Shown: positions 7,410 through 17,070 of the stretch, piece after piece | Numbering within the stretch: position 1 is the first letter of the stretch | Layout of the letters: each line of letters opens with the position of its first letter | Origin: Sulfitobacter sp. 20_GPM-1509m | GTDB lineage: Bacteria; Pseudomonadota; Alphaproteobacteria; Rhodobacterales; Rhodobacteraceae | Assembly: GCF_000620505.1 (NCBI RefSeq) | Contig: NZ_JIBC01000012.1 | Coordinates: forward strand, 1 to 64,000 | Length of the DNA: 64,000 nucleotides | Direction of reading: 5' to 3' | Notes under the pieces: model-generated | The model's database searches: none | What the model was told of the DNA's origin: nothing | The model's input: only the letters and a program-made list of their open reading frames with translations | Position numbers and translations under genes: made by a program

Positions 7410-8645
7410 ATGACGATCCGCATCCTGCACACTGCCGATTGCCATTTGGATTCGCCGCTGCAATCGCTGGCGCTGCGCGACCCCGAGCTGCGCGACCGGG
7501 TGCAGACCGCGACCCGCACCGCATTTGCACGCATCATCGACACGGCGCTGGCCGGGCAGGTGCAGGCGCTGCTGATCGCGGGCGATCTGTTCGACGGGGC
7601 CGAGCGCAGCGCCAGGACGGCGGCGTTCCTGACCGCGCAGCTGGACCGATTGCACGCGGCGGGGATTGCGGTGTTCTACATCAAGGGCAATCACGATGCC
7701 GAGAACCCGATCACCGGGGCGCTGAGCCTGCCGGAGAATGTCCACATCTTTGACGGGCGTGGCGGCAAGGTGCAGCTGGGTGACACAGACGTGTGGATTC
7801 ACGGCGTCAGCTTTGCAGGCCGGCACGCGCCCGACAGTCTGCTGGGCAAGTTTCCGGCGCCGGTGGCCGGGGCGGTCAACATTGCCATGCTGCACACGTC
7901 GCTGGTGGGGGCCGCGGGGCATGATCCCTATGCGCCCTGTACGGTGGCCGAGCTGGCGGGCATGGGGTTCGATTACTGGGCGCTGGGGCATGTTCACAAA
8001 CGACAGGTCCACGGGCAGGCGCCGTGGATCGTGATGCCGGGCACGCCGCAGGGGCGGGACATCGGCGAGGCTGGCGCGAAAACCGCCAGCCTGCTGACGC
8101 TGGACGATAGGGCGATCACGGTCAGCGAGGTGCCGACCTCGGCCATCTCTTTCCTGCACCATGATATTGACGTATCGGCGCACGACCACGCCGACGGGCT
8201 GCGCGCCCATCTGCGAGAGGCGCTGACAGCGCTGGCCGCGGCGCAGCCCAGCGATGCGATCCTGCGGCTGACGTTGAAGGGGGCGACGCCGCTGCACTGG
8301 CAATTGTTGCGTGACCGCGACGTCTGGCAGGAAACGCTTGCGCAGATGGCGCAGGACACCGGTGTGCTGTGGCTGGAGAAACTGCGGATCGAGGTGACGG
8401 ACGACCATGCGCCCTCTGACGCCTCTGCCACCGATGCGCTGGGGCAGATGATGCGCGACATGCTGGCCGAGCCGGGGATGATGGCCGCGCTGCAAGAGGA
8501 ATTTGACGCGCTGCTGGCCGAACTGCCCGCATCGCGGCGCACCGTTCTGGCCCCCACGCCCGAGGCCGCCGCCGCGCGGGCACAGCAGCTGGCGGCATCC
8601 GGTGCGGCGCAGATGATTGCGCGGATGAAAGGGGCGGACGGCTGA
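7410..8645 (+). CDS. SbcD/YhaO-type DNA repair exonuclease (metallophosphoesterase)
   Basis: 411 aa from the ATG at 7410; the frame is open 45 nt further upstream but the conserved protein starts at MTIRILHTADCHLDS. The calcineurin-like metallophosphoesterase motifs are in order: HTADCHLDS (metal-binding Asp and His), AGDLFDG, KGNHD, HTSLVG and GHVHKRQ. These define a two-metal nuclease site like that of SbcD/Mre11. The C-terminal ~150 residues are family-specific. The stop codon overlaps the start of the SbcC-like gene by one base (TGATG), so the two proteins are translationally coupled and probably form a complex that processes DNA ends. The family name in Bacillus is YhaO. Confidence 0.88.
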   Translation: MTIRILHTADCHLDSPLQSLALRDPELRDRVQTATRTAFARIIDTALAGQVQALLIAGDLFDGAERSARTAAFLTAQLDRLHAAGIAVFYIKGNHDAENPITGALSLPENVHIFDGRGGKVQLGDTDVWIHGVSFAGRHAPDSLLGKFPAPVAGAVNIAMLHTSLVGAAGHDPYAPCTVAELAGMGFDYWALGHVHKRQVHGQAPWIVMPGTPQGRDIGEAGAKTASLLTLDDRAITVSEVPTSAISFLHHDIDVSAHDHADGLRAHLREALTALAAAQPSDAILRLTLKGATPLHWQLLRDRDVWQETLAQMAQDTGVLWLEKLRIEVTDDHAPSDASATDALGQMMRDMLAEPGMMAALQEEFDALLAELPASRRTVLAPTPEAAAARAQQLAASGAAQMIARMKGADG

Positions 8646-11600
8646 TGCGCCTGCGGCACCTGTCCCTGGATTACTTCGGTCACTTCACCGGCAAATCCTA
8701 TGACTTTGGCGACGGCCGAGGCGCGTCCGATTTCCACGTGATCTACGGCCCCAACGAGGCGGGCAAGACCACCACGATGGAGGCGGTTCTGCGCCTGTTG
8801 TACGGGTTTCCGACCCGCGAGACCTATGATTTCCAGCACCAGCGCAAGACCCTGCAGGTGTCGGGCACCATCGAGGCGGAGGGCACGGCGCAAAAGCTGG
8901 TGCGCATGACGGGCCGCAAAGGGGCGCTGACCGATGCCACCGGAGCCGTGCTGCCCGAAACGGCGGTGTCGGCGCATCTGGGCGGGCTGGGGCTGGACGA
9001 TTACCGGATGCTGTTGTGTCTGGACGACGAGACAATCGAGAAGGGCGGCGAGGCGATTGCCGCCAGCAAGGGCGACATCGGGCGGCTGTTGTTCTCCGCT
9101 GCGGCGGGGCTGGGGGATCTGGGCGCCGTATTGGATCAGGCGGGGACGCAGGCGGATGCGCTGTACCGCAAGCGGGCCAGCAGCACGACGATGGCGGCCT
9201 TGAAAAAAGAGCTGGCCGAGGTGGACAGGGCGATCCGCGATGGCGACGTGTCGGCCAGCGCCTTTGCCCGGTTGAAATCGGAACTGGCGCAGGCGCAAGA
9301 GCTTGAGGCGCAGCTGCGCGACGAACGGGATGCACAGGCACGCGCGCAGGCGCAGGTGGCGGCGCAACTGACGGCGCTGCCGTTGGTGATGGAATACGAC
9401 GCGCTGGCCGCGCAGATCGCGGACAAGGCCGATTTCCCCGCCACGCTGGACATCACCGCCGAGGCGCTGGTGGGCGTGCTGACCGAGGACAGCAAGGCCG
9501 AGGCGGACATCGCACGGCTGGACGATGAAATTGCCGCCTTGGAGACAAGGATCGACGGGCTGACGCTGCACCCTGACCGGCAGGAACTGGTGCAGGTGCT
9601 GGCCGGGCTGGACGATCTGCGCAGCCGGTTTGTCACGGCCGGCCGTGACCTGCCGCGTCGGCGGGACGATTTGCGTGGGTTCGAGGCGCAGATGGCAGAG
9701 GTGGCCCGCCAGCTTGAGGCCGGGGCGCAAGCCGACGGGCTGGTGTTGACGGCGGTGCAAATCCAGCGGCTGGAGCGTGCGCGCGACGCGGCGCGGACCG
9801 CCACTCAGGCCGCCGCCGCCGAGGCGCGCGAGGTTGCGGCGCTGGAGGAGCGGCTGCGAGAGGCCGAGGCGGTGCTGGCGGGGCAGGGGGCGGAACCGGA
9901 CAGCGGCATCGGCGCGCTGCTGGACCGCTATGCCGCGGATAGCCTGCAAGGGGCATATGCCACCGCACGGGCCGAGGTGGACACGGCAGAGGCCGCTTTG
10001 CGCACGGCGCTGGACGGGTTGCATTTCAAGGGTCAGGACTTTGATGCGGTGCCCGCCTGTCCGCTGTCGCTGCAAGAGGCGCAGGCGCTGGCTACCCAAC
10101 ATGCCGAGGCCAGCCGCGACAAGGCGCAGGCGCTGGAGACCATGCGCGAGCATCGGGGGCTTGCCGAGGAGGCGAAAGCCCAGATTGCCCGCAGCACGGC
10201 GCAGGTGGGCCAGATCGGCGATGCCGAGGCGCAGGCCAAACGTGACACTCGGGACGCGATGTGGGCGGCCCACAGCGCGGCGTTGAGCGCGGAGACAGCA
10301 GAGCGGTTTGCGCAGGCGATGGCACAGTCCGACTCGGTGTCTGACGCGCGGCTGGCCCATGCGCGGGCGCTGGCGGATCTGCGGGCGGCCGAGCTGGCGC
10401 AGACACGGGCCGAGACGCGGGCGGAACAGGCCGGGCAGGCGGCAGAAGCCGCTCAGGACCGGATCGATGCGGCGACAGGGACCGCAACCGAAGCGGCGGC
10501 AGGTGCGGGACTGCTGGGCTTTGTGACCCCTGCCGATCTGGCGGTCTGGGTCGCGGCGCAGGGTCTGGCGCGGGCGGCGGAGCAAAAGCTGAAACGCTGT
10601 GCCGGGGCCCACCGCGCGACCCTGGACAAGGCTGCGGCGCTGGCTGCGGAACTGGCGCCGCTGATCGACTTGCACGACCCAGAGTTTGCCACGCTGATCG
10701 ACGCCGCCCGCCGCCGTGCTGCGCAAGAGCGGGGGGCCGCCGAAGCGGTGGCCCAGGCGGGCAGGGCGCGGGATGGCTGTGCGCAGGATCTGAAGGCGCG
10801 GACAGAGACATTGCAGGCTCTGACACAGGAGAAAGAGGGCTGCGCGCGGGCATGGACAGAGGGCGTGCGCATGACGTTGGGGGGCCGCGTCCAGCCCGAG
10901 GTTCTGGAGGCCACGCTGGACCCGCTGCGGACCTTGGCAACCTTGAACGACCAGCGCGCGGGGATGGCAGAGCGGGTCGGAAAGCTGGAGGCAGATCAGG
11001 CGCAGTTCACGGCGTTGATGGCCGAACTGGGACAGCGGCACGGGGTCGAGGGGGACGACGCCGGCGCGATATTCGAGGCGCTGCGCAAGCTGGCAGAGCA
11101 GGCCACGGCGGCAGGCACATTGCACACCAGCCTGATGCAGGCGCTGGAACAGGCGCGGGCAGGGCACGCCGCCGCAGAGGACAGCCGCGCCGCGATTGCG
11201 CGCAAGGTTGCAGTCTGGGCCGATGCCTTTCCGGCCCATGTTGACACCGGAACGCTGTCCGACCTGCGTGCCGCCGTGCAGGACGCCACCACGGTGATCG
11301 CCGCCCGCGCCCGCATGGCAGAGCTGGACACGCAGGCGCGGCTGGCGCTGTCGGTGGACCGTCTGGACGCAGCCCGCGCCGTGCTGGATGACACCACCAG
11401 CGCCGGTCTGGAGGCGGAACGGGCCACGTTAGAGACCGAAAGCGCCGGCCTGACCGCCCGGCTCGAGACCGCCATCGCCGCCCGGGCCAACGCGCAATCG
11501 GCGCTGACGGCGATCACCGGTGACACGGACATCGCGCAACTGACCGAACGGCGCGCGACGCTGGAGCTGGAGCTGGAAGACTGCGCGCTGACCTATCTGG

Positions 11601-12070
11601 AATTGCGCATGGGCCAGCGGCTGGCCGAGGAGGCGCTGCGGCGTTATCGTGACAGCCACCGCAGCGGCATGATGCAGGCCACCGAGACCGCGTTTTGCAC
11701 GCTGACGGGCGGGGCCTATACGCGGCTGGGCACGCAGCCCGGGGCAAACGGGGCCGAAACCCTGCTGGTCCTTGACGCGTCGGGCACCAGCAAACAGGCG
11801 CAGGATCTGTCCAAAGGCACGCGGTTCCAGCTGTACCTGGCGCTGCGGGCGGCGGCCTATCAGCAGCTGGTGGAGACCGGTGTCAGCCTGCCGTTCCTGT
11901 GCGACGATATTTTCGAAACCTTCGACGAGGACCGCACCGCCGCGGCCTGTCTCATGATGGAAGATATAGGGCAGCGCGGGCAGGCGATCTATCTTACGCA
12001 CCACCGCCATGTGGTCGAGATTGCCAAACAGGTCTGCGCCGTGCCGCCGACGATCCATATGATCGGATGA
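8645..12070 (+). CDS. SbcC/YhaN-type coiled-coil ATPase
   Basis: 1141-aa SMC/Rad50-like ATPase, the usual size for YhaN. The N terminus has the Walker A motif GPNEAGKTT (near residue 36). The middle ~850 residues are very rich in Ala, Glu, Gln and Arg with long heptad-like stretches, forming coiled-coil arms. The C terminus has a signature-like LSKGTRFQLYLALRAA and Walker B LPFLCDDIFETFDEDRT. With the YhaO-like nuclease immediately upstream it should form an Mre11-Rad50-like end-processing or repair machine. No zinc-hook CxxC is evident in the coiled coil, which is usual for this subfamily. Extreme GC bias makes other frames of this gene open for over 1 kb; these are not genes. Confidence 0.88.
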   Translation: MRLRHLSLDYFGHFTGKSYDFGDGRGASDFHVIYGPNEAGKTTTMEAVLRLLYGFPTRETYDFQHQRKTLQVSGTIEAEGTAQKLVRMTGRKGALTDATGAVLPETAVSAHLGGLGLDDYRMLLCLDDETIEKGGEAIAASKGDIGRLLFSAAAGLGDLGAVLDQAGTQADALYRKRASSTTMAALKKELAEVDRAIRDGDVSASAFARLKSELAQAQELEAQLRDERDAQARAQAQVAAQLTALPLVMEYDALAAQIADKADFPATLDITAEALVGVLTEDSKAEADIARLDDEIAALETRIDGLTLHPDRQELVQVLAGLDDLRSRFVTAGRDLPRRRDDLRGFEAQMAEVARQLEAGAQADGLVLTAVQIQRLERARDAARTATQAAAAEAREVAALEERLREAEAVLAGQGAEPDSGIGALLDRYAADSLQGAYATARAEVDTAEAALRTALDGLHFKGQDFDAVPACPLSLQEAQALATQHAEASRDKAQALETMREHRGLAEEAKAQIARSTAQVGQIGDAEAQAKRDTRDAMWAAHSAALSAETAERFAQAMAQSDSVSDARLAHARALADLRAAELAQTRAETRAEQAGQAAEAAQDRIDAATGTATEAAAGAGLLGFVTPADLAVWVAAQGLARAAEQKLKRCAGAHRATLDKAAALAAELAPLIDLHDPEFATLIDAARRRAAQERGAAEAVAQAGRARDGCAQDLKARTETLQALTQEKEGCARAWTEGVRMTLGGRVQPEVLEATLDPLRTLATLNDQRAGMAERVGKLEADQAQFTALMAELGQRHGVEGDDAGAIFEALRKLAEQATAAGTLHTSLMQALEQARAGHAAAEDSRAAIARKVAVWADAFPAHVDTGTLSDLRAAVQDATTVIAARARMAELDTQARLALSVDRLDAARAVLDDTTSAGLEAERATLETESAGLTARLETAIAARANAQSALTAITGDTDIAQLTERRATLELELEDCALTYLELRMGQRLAEEALRRYRDSHRSGMMQATETAFCTLTGGAYTRLGTQPGANGAETLLVLDASGTSKQAQDLSKGTRFQLYLALRAAAYQQLVETGVSLPFLCDDIFETFDEDRTAAACLMMEDIGQRGQAIYLTHHRHVVEIAKQVCAVPPTIHMIG

Positions 12071-12224
12071 GGGGAGTTTACGAGGCTGTGCGCATGTCCG
12101 CATAATCCTAGTTATGTTAAATTATTGAGGGTGAACCCCGCCAACCCCGTTTTCCGCTTGCCATCCGCACGCGGTTTGCGAACACAGGCACGCAGGTCCA
12201 ATTCAAATCCAAGAGGAAACACAC

Positions 12225-12575
12225 ATGGCCACCATCGAACGCCACCATTCCAACCACCGCATGAGCCAGATCGTCACCCATGGCGACATGATCTATCTTG
12301 CAGGTCAGGTCGCGGCCCCCGGCGCCAGCGTCACCGAGCAGACAAAGGGCATTCTCGAGCAGATCGACACGTTGCTGGCCGAGGTCGGTTCGGACAAGGA
12401 ACAGATTCTGCAGGCGATCATCTGGCTGGCGGACATGTCTGATTTCGCCGAAATGAACGCGGTTTGGGACGCCTGGGTCCCGCAGGGCCACACGCCTGCA
12501 CGCGCCTGCGGTGGTGCACCTCTGGCCACGCCGGAGTACAAGGTGGAAATCATCGTAACAGCCGTACGCCGTTGA
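12225..12575 (+). CDS. RidA-family (YjgF/YER057c/UK114) protein
   Basis: 116 aa; good ribosome site (AAGAGGAAA). RidA proteins hydrolyse reactive enamine/imine intermediates such as 2-aminoacrylate, protecting PLP enzymes. The C-terminal motif PARACGGAPLATPEYKVEI holds the conserved Arg and Glu of the active site; Cys replaces the more usual Thr/Ser in that segment. It stands alone between the YhaN-like gene and the efflux pump, with ~150-nt gaps on either side and no enzyme neighbour, so the substrate source is unknown. Compare the second RidA homologue at 55088-55420, which sits in a D-amino-acid operon. Confidence 0.88.
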   Translation: MATIERHHSNHRMSQIVTHGDMIYLAGQVAAPGASVTEQTKGILEQIDTLLAEVGSDKEQILQAIIWLADMSDFAEMNAVWDAWVPQGHTPARACGGAPLATPEYKVEIIVTAVRR

Positions 12576-12622
12576 ACTTGTCTCTGCTGTTGCGGTTATG
12601 TTCCGTGGCAGCAGAGCACACT

Positions 12623-12636
12623 GTGCATCTATGCAC
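12623..12636. promoter_or_regulatory. dyad upstream of the RND pump (candidate operator)
   Basis: Perfect 6-bp inverted repeat with a 2-nt spacer, GTGCAT-CT-ATGCAC, about 22 bases before a possible promoter (TTGCTG at 12658-12663, 16-17 nt spacer, TAGTAT at 12680-12685) in front of the efflux adaptor gene. It could bind a TetR- or MarR-type repressor; none is encoded nearby. Confidence 0.35.
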
Positions 12637-12728
12637 GAAGCTTGACGTCGCCGGGTCTTGCTGCGCCGCCGCATTTCGTTAGTATTATCGACTGACCGCG
12701 CGTGTAAGAACCAGACTGGACACAGATC

Positions 12729-13913
12729 ATGCTTTTTCAAAATCTCCGCCAGCGCCCCATGGTGCTGGCCCTGCTGCTTGTCGGTTTCAGCGTGCCGGCC
12801 ACAGCCCAGCAGCAAGGGATGCCGCCCGCTGCGGTGACCGTCATCACGGTCCAGCCTCAGGATGTGCCGTTGACCACCACCCTGCCCGGTCGGGTTCTGG
12901 CCTCGGCGCAGGCCGAGGTGCGCCCGCAGGTGGCCGGGATCATCACCGAGCGCAAGTTCAAGGAAGGCGGGCGCGTCGAAGAGGGTGACGTTCTTTATAC
13001 CATCGACGCTGCCACCTACGAGGCTGCCGTGGCACAGGCCGTTGCGGCCGTGGCGCAGGCGAATGCACAGCTGAAGTCGGCGCAGAAGGAAGAAACGCGC
13101 CTGCAAGAGCTGCAATCGCGCAATGTGGCAAGCGAACAGGCGCTGGATTCCGCCGTGGCAGCCCGCGATATTGCCGCGGCTGCGGTTCAGGCGGCAGAGG
13201 CGCAATTGCAAGCGGCGCAGATCCAGCTGGACCGCACCCAGATCCGTGCCCGCCTGTCAGGCGAGATCGGCCGGTCGCTGGCCAGCCGTGGCGCGCTGGT
13301 GACGGCCAGCCAGGCCGAGCCGATGGCGGTGATCCGCAACATTGATCCGGTCTATGTGGACGTGACGCAATCGGCGGCGGACATCATTGCATGGCGGCGT
13401 GACAACATCGGTGCGCGCCTGGAAGACCTGCCCACCGAAGTGACCCTGACGCTGGCCGATGGCAGCTTGTTCGACCAGACCGGCACCCTGACCGCAGCCG
13501 AGCCGGATGTGAACGAGCAGACCGGCGTTGTTGTGTTGCGGATGCAGTTTGCCAACCCCGACAAGCTGCTGTTGCCCGGCATGTACGTGCAGGTGCAGAT
13601 CGCAACGACCACGGCCAAGGGCGTCTATCTGGTGCCCCAAGAGGCCGTCAGCCGCGACCGGCGGGGACAGCCCACGGCACTGGTGGTTGGCGCGGAAAAC
13701 GTGGTCGAGATGCGTCAGCTTTCGGTGATCAGCGATCAGGGCAGCAACTGGGTGGTCGACAGCGGTCTGAACCCCGGCGACCGCGTGATCGTGAAGGGCC
13801 TGCAAAAGGCCGCGCCCGGTGCCACCGTGACCCCGCAGGAACAAGACGCAGCCCCTGCCCCCGAAGCCGCGCCCGAGGCGGACCCGTCCGCCGCGCCTGC
13901 CGCAACAGAATAG
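12729..13913 (+). CDS. RND efflux pump periplasmic adaptor (AcrA-type membrane fusion protein)
   Basis: 394 aa. N-terminal hydrophobic signal segment (residues 8-26) with no lipobox cysteine, so it is a soluble or uncleaved periplasmic adaptor rather than a lipoprotein. Next come a biotinyl-lipoyl half (PLTTTLPGRVLASAQAEVRP), an alpha-helical hairpin rich in Ala/Gln (residues about 95-165), the second lipoyl half (IRARLSGEIGRSLASRGALV) and beta-barrel and membrane-proximal domains. An Ala/Pro/Glu-rich tail ends the protein. It links the inner-membrane RND transporter encoded 19 nt downstream to an outer-membrane TolC-type channel, which is not encoded here. Substrates are probably hydrophobic toxins or drugs. 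Confidence 0.92.
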   Translation: MLFQNLRQRPMVLALLLVGFSVPATAQQQGMPPAAVTVITVQPQDVPLTTTLPGRVLASAQAEVRPQVAGIITERKFKEGGRVEEGDVLYTIDAATYEAAVAQAVAAVAQANAQLKSAQKEETRLQELQSRNVASEQALDSAVAARDIAAAAVQAAEAQLQAAQIQLDRTQIRARLSGEIGRSLASRGALVTASQAEPMAVIRNIDPVYVDVTQSAADIIAWRRDNIGARLEDLPTEVTLTLADGSLFDQTGTLTAAEPDVNEQTGVVVLRMQFANPDKLLLPGMYVQVQIATTTAKGVYLVPQEAVSRDRRGQPTALVVGAENVVEMRQLSVISDQGSNWVVDSGLNPGDRVIVKGLQKAAPGATVTPQEQDAAPAPEAAPEADPSAAPAATE

Positions 13914-13932
13914 TTCAGGATCAGATCCCGCC

Positions 13933-16900
13933 ATGGCCCGTTTTTTCATCGACCGCCCGATCTTTGCCTGGGTCATCTCTATCTTTATCATGGGGATCGG
14001 CATTTTGGCGATCCAGACGCTGCCGGTCGCGCAATACCCCCAGATTGCCCCGCCCACTGTCACGGTCAGCGCGGTTTATCCCGGTGCCTCGGCAGAGACC
14101 GTGGCCAATACCGTCACACAGGTGATCGAACAGCAGATGACCGGGCTGGACGGTTTGCGCTATGTGTCGTCGTCCTCGACCTCCTCGGGCAGCGCCACCG
14201 TGACGCTGACGTTCGAAACAGGCACCGATCCCGACATCGCGCAGGTGCAGGTTCAGAACAAGCTGTCGCAGGCCAGCGCGCTGTTGCCCGAAGTGGTGCA
14301 GCGGCAGGGTGTGACGGTGCAAAAGTCGTCCGCAGGCTTTTTGATGGTGGTGTCGCTGATTGCCGAGGACGGCACATATGATGCGACCGATCTGGGCGAT
14401 TACCTGTCCACGAACCTGGTCAACGAGCTGAGCCGTGTCGAGGGCGTGGGCAGCGCCCAGGTCTTTGGCGCGCAATACGCCATGCGCATCTGGCTGGACC
14501 CCTCCAAGCTGGCCGCGTTCGAACTGACACCGGCGGATGTGGTCGCGGCTGTCTCGGCCGAGAACGCACAGATTTCGGCCGGGGCCTTCGGCTCGCGTCC
14601 TGCGGTTGAGGGGCAGATGCTGAACGCCACCATCACCGCGCAATCGCTGTTGCGCACGCCCGAGGACTTCCGCCAGATCGTTTTGCGGGCCGAGACCGAT
14701 GGCGGTCTGGTGCTGGTCAACGATGTGGCACGGGTCGAGATTGGCGCCGAAAGCTATGCCACCGTATCGCGCTATAACCGCAATCCCTCTGCCGGTCTTG
14801 CGATTTCGCTGGCACCGGGGGCCAACGCGCTGGACACGGCCAAGCTGGTCGAGGACCGGCTGGAAGAGCTGGCCGCGTTCTTCCCCGAGGGGGTCGACTA
14901 TGTGATCCCCTTCGACACCACGCCCTTTGTGCAGATCTCGATCGAGGAAGTGATCAAGACGCTGGTCGAGGCCATCGTGCTGGTGTTCTTGGTGATGTAT
15001 CTGTTCCTGCAGAACTTCCGTGCCACGCTGGTGCCGACGCTGGCGGTGCCTGTGGTGTTGCTGGGCACCTTTGGCGTGCTGGCGGCATTCGGCTTTTCGA
15101 TCAACACGCTGACCATGCTGGCCATGGTGCTGGCCATCGGTCTGCTGGTGGATGATGCGATTGTCGTGGTCGAAAACGTCGAACGGATCATGGAGCAGGA
15201 GGGGCTGGGCCCCGTCGAGGCAACGCGCAAGTCGATGGACCAGATCACCGGCGCGCTGATCGGCATCGCCGTGGTGCTGTCTGCGGTGTTCGTACCGATG
15301 GCGTTCTTTCCGGGTTCAACCGGCGTGATTTACAAACAGTTCGCGGTGACGATCATTTCGGCCATGTCGCTGTCTGTTCTGGTGGCGCTGACCCTGACGC
15401 CGGCGCTGTGCGCAACCATGCTGAAAGCCAAGGGCCACGAGAAACGCGGTGGGCTGTTCGGTGTGTTCAACTGGGGTTTTGACAAGCTGATGACAGGCTA
15501 TGGCAAGACCGTGGGCAGGCTGGTGCGCTGGCGGTTCCTGACCGGGCTGGCTTATATTGGCATCTTTGTTGCCATGGGCCTGCTGTTCGTGCGCACGCCG
15601 CAGGGTTTCCTGCCCGACGAGGATCAGGGCATCCTGTTCACCTTGATCCAGGGCCCGACGGGGGCCACGACCGAACGCACGCTGGATGTGCTGAAACAGG
15701 TCGAGGATTACTATCTGGAACAGGAATCCGACATCGTGGATTCCGTGTTCGGGGTCGTCGGTTTCAGCTTTGCCGGTCAGGGCCAGAACGTCGGTATCAT
15801 GTTTGTGCGTCTCAAGGACTGGAAAGACCGCGAGGCGGCGAACCAAAGCGCGCAGGCGCTGGCGGGCCGTGCCTTTGGCGCGTTCAGCCAGATACAGGAC
15901 GCGATGGTGTTCCCCGTCGTGCCGCCTTCGGTGATCGAACTGGGCAACGTGTCCGGCTTTGATTTCTATCTGCAGGCGCGGGGCGGGCAGACCCACGAAC
16001 AGTTGCTGGATGCGCGCAACCAGTTGCTGGGCATGGCGGCGCAAAGCCCGCTGATCGCATCGCTGCGCCCCAGCGGGCTGGAAGACGCGGCCCAGTTCAA
16101 GCTGGACATCGACTGGCGACGGGCCGGTGCAATGGGTGTGACTGCGACCGACGTGGGCAACCTGCTGACCATTGCCTGGGCGGGGCGCTACGTGAACGAC
16201 TTTATCGACGAGGGACGGATCAAACGCGTCTATGTCCAGGGCGAGGCTGACGCCCGTGCGGTGCCCTCGGATCTGGACAAATGGCGCGTGCGCAATGCCA
16301 GCGGTGGGCTGGTGCCCTTCTCGAACTTTGCCGATGCAAGTTGGGCCTTCGCGCCGCAGGGCGTGACCCGTTACAACGGCGTGCCCGCGATGCAGCTTCA
16401 GGGATCGCCCGCACCTGGTGTCAGCACCGGCGACGGTCTGGCCGAACTGTACCGTCTGGGCGCACAGCTTCCTCCCGGTTTCCAGATCGCGCCCACCGGC
16501 CTGTCGCTGGAAGAACAGGAATCCGGCAGTCAGGCGCCGCTGTTGTACGGGCTGTCGCTGGCCGCGATTTTCCTGGCACTGGCGGCGCTTTATGAAAGCT
16601 GGTCGATCCCCTTTGCGGTGATGCTGGCCATGCCCATCGGCGTGTTGGGTGCGCTGACGGGGGCCTATCTGGGCGGCTTTGAGAACGGTGTGTTCTTTCA
16701 GGTCGGCCTGCTTACGGTCATCGGCCTGACGGGGAAAAACGCGATCCTGATCGTCGAATTTGCCCGCGACCGCCGCGCCGAAGGCGAGACCGTGATCGAG
16801 GCCGCGGTGGATGCCGCAAAACAGCGGTTCCGTCCGATCATCATGACCTCGATGGCCTTTTCGCTGGGCGTTCTGCCGCTGTTGCTCAGCACCGGCGCGG

Positions 16901-17040
16901 GTTCGGGCGGGCGTACGGCCATCGGCAGCGGCGTGCTGGCGGGCACGATTTCGGCCACGGTCTTTGGCGTGCTGTTCGTGCCGTTCTTCTTCGTCATCAT
17001 CTCGCGCCTGACCCGCAAGGGCCGCGCCGAAACCGGATGA
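13933..17040 (+). CDS. RND multidrug efflux permease (AcrB/HAE1 type)
   Basis: 1035-aa proton-driven inner-membrane transporter, the standard HAE1-family length. It starts with the typical MARFFIDRPIFAWVISI segment. TM4 carries the proton-relay Asp pair in LLVDDAIVVVENVERI (near residue 405), and TM10 carries the relay Lys in TGKNAILIVEFARD. Two large periplasmic loops follow TM1 and TM7, as expected. It extrudes hydrophobic compounds from periplasm or membrane through the adaptor and an outer-membrane channel. It forms a two-gene operon with the adaptor; a hairpin follows at 17051-17070. No dedicated local repressor was found. Confidence 0.95.
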   Translation: MARFFIDRPIFAWVISIFIMGIGILAIQTLPVAQYPQIAPPTVTVSAVYPGASAETVANTVTQVIEQQMTGLDGLRYVSSSSTSSGSATVTLTFETGTDPDIAQVQVQNKLSQASALLPEVVQRQGVTVQKSSAGFLMVVSLIAEDGTYDATDLGDYLSTNLVNELSRVEGVGSAQVFGAQYAMRIWLDPSKLAAFELTPADVVAAVSAENAQISAGAFGSRPAVEGQMLNATITAQSLLRTPEDFRQIVLRAETDGGLVLVNDVARVEIGAESYATVSRYNRNPSAGLAISLAPGANALDTAKLVEDRLEELAAFFPEGVDYVIPFDTTPFVQISIEEVIKTLVEAIVLVFLVMYLFLQNFRATLVPTLAVPVVLLGTFGVLAAFGFSINTLTMLAMVLAIGLLVDDAIVVVENVERIMEQEGLGPVEATRKSMDQITGALIGIAVVLSAVFVPMAFFPGSTGVIYKQFAVTIISAMSLSVLVALTLTPALCATMLKAKGHEKRGGLFGVFNWGFDKLMTGYGKTVGRLVRWRFLTGLAYIGIFVAMGLLFVRTPQGFLPDEDQGILFTLIQGPTGATTERTLDVLKQVEDYYLEQESDIVDSVFGVVGFSFAGQGQNVGIMFVRLKDWKDREAANQSAQALAGRAFGAFSQIQDAMVFPVVPPSVIELGNVSGFDFYLQARGGQTHEQLLDARNQLLGMAAQSPLIASLRPSGLEDAAQFKLDIDWRRAGAMGVTATDVGNLLTIAWAGRYVNDFIDEGRIKRVYVQGEADARAVPSDLDKWRVRNASGGLVPFSNFADASWAFAPQGVTRYNGVPAMQLQGSPAPGVSTGDGLAELYRLGAQLPPGFQIAPTGLSLEEQESGSQAPLLYGLSLAAIFLALAALYESWSIPFAVMLAMPIGVLGALTGAYLGGFENGVFFQVGLLTVIGLTGKNAILIVEFARDRRAEGETVIEAAVDAAKQRFRPIIMTSMAFSLGVLPLLLSTGAGSGGRTAIGSGVLAGTISATVFGVLFVPFFFVIISRLTRKGRAETG

Positions 17041-17050
17041 ACCAAACCGG

Positions 17051-17070
17051 CTGCGGGCTCAGGCCCGCAG
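17051..17070. terminator. bidirectional hairpin between the RND pump and permease operon
   Basis: Perfect 8-bp inverted repeat CTGCGGGC / GCCCGCAG with loop TCAG, between two convergent genes; the loop contains the stop codon of the minus-strand permease. No clear T-run on either side, so terminator function is likely from position but not proven. Confidence 0.5.

Noticed and set aside
7994-11239. Open frame of over 1000 codons on the minus strand opposite the SbcC-like gene
   Set aside because: It lies fully antisense to a gene with clear Walker motifs, has Arg/Gln/His/Leu-rich sequence of low-complexity type with no domain, and is explained by third-position GC bias.
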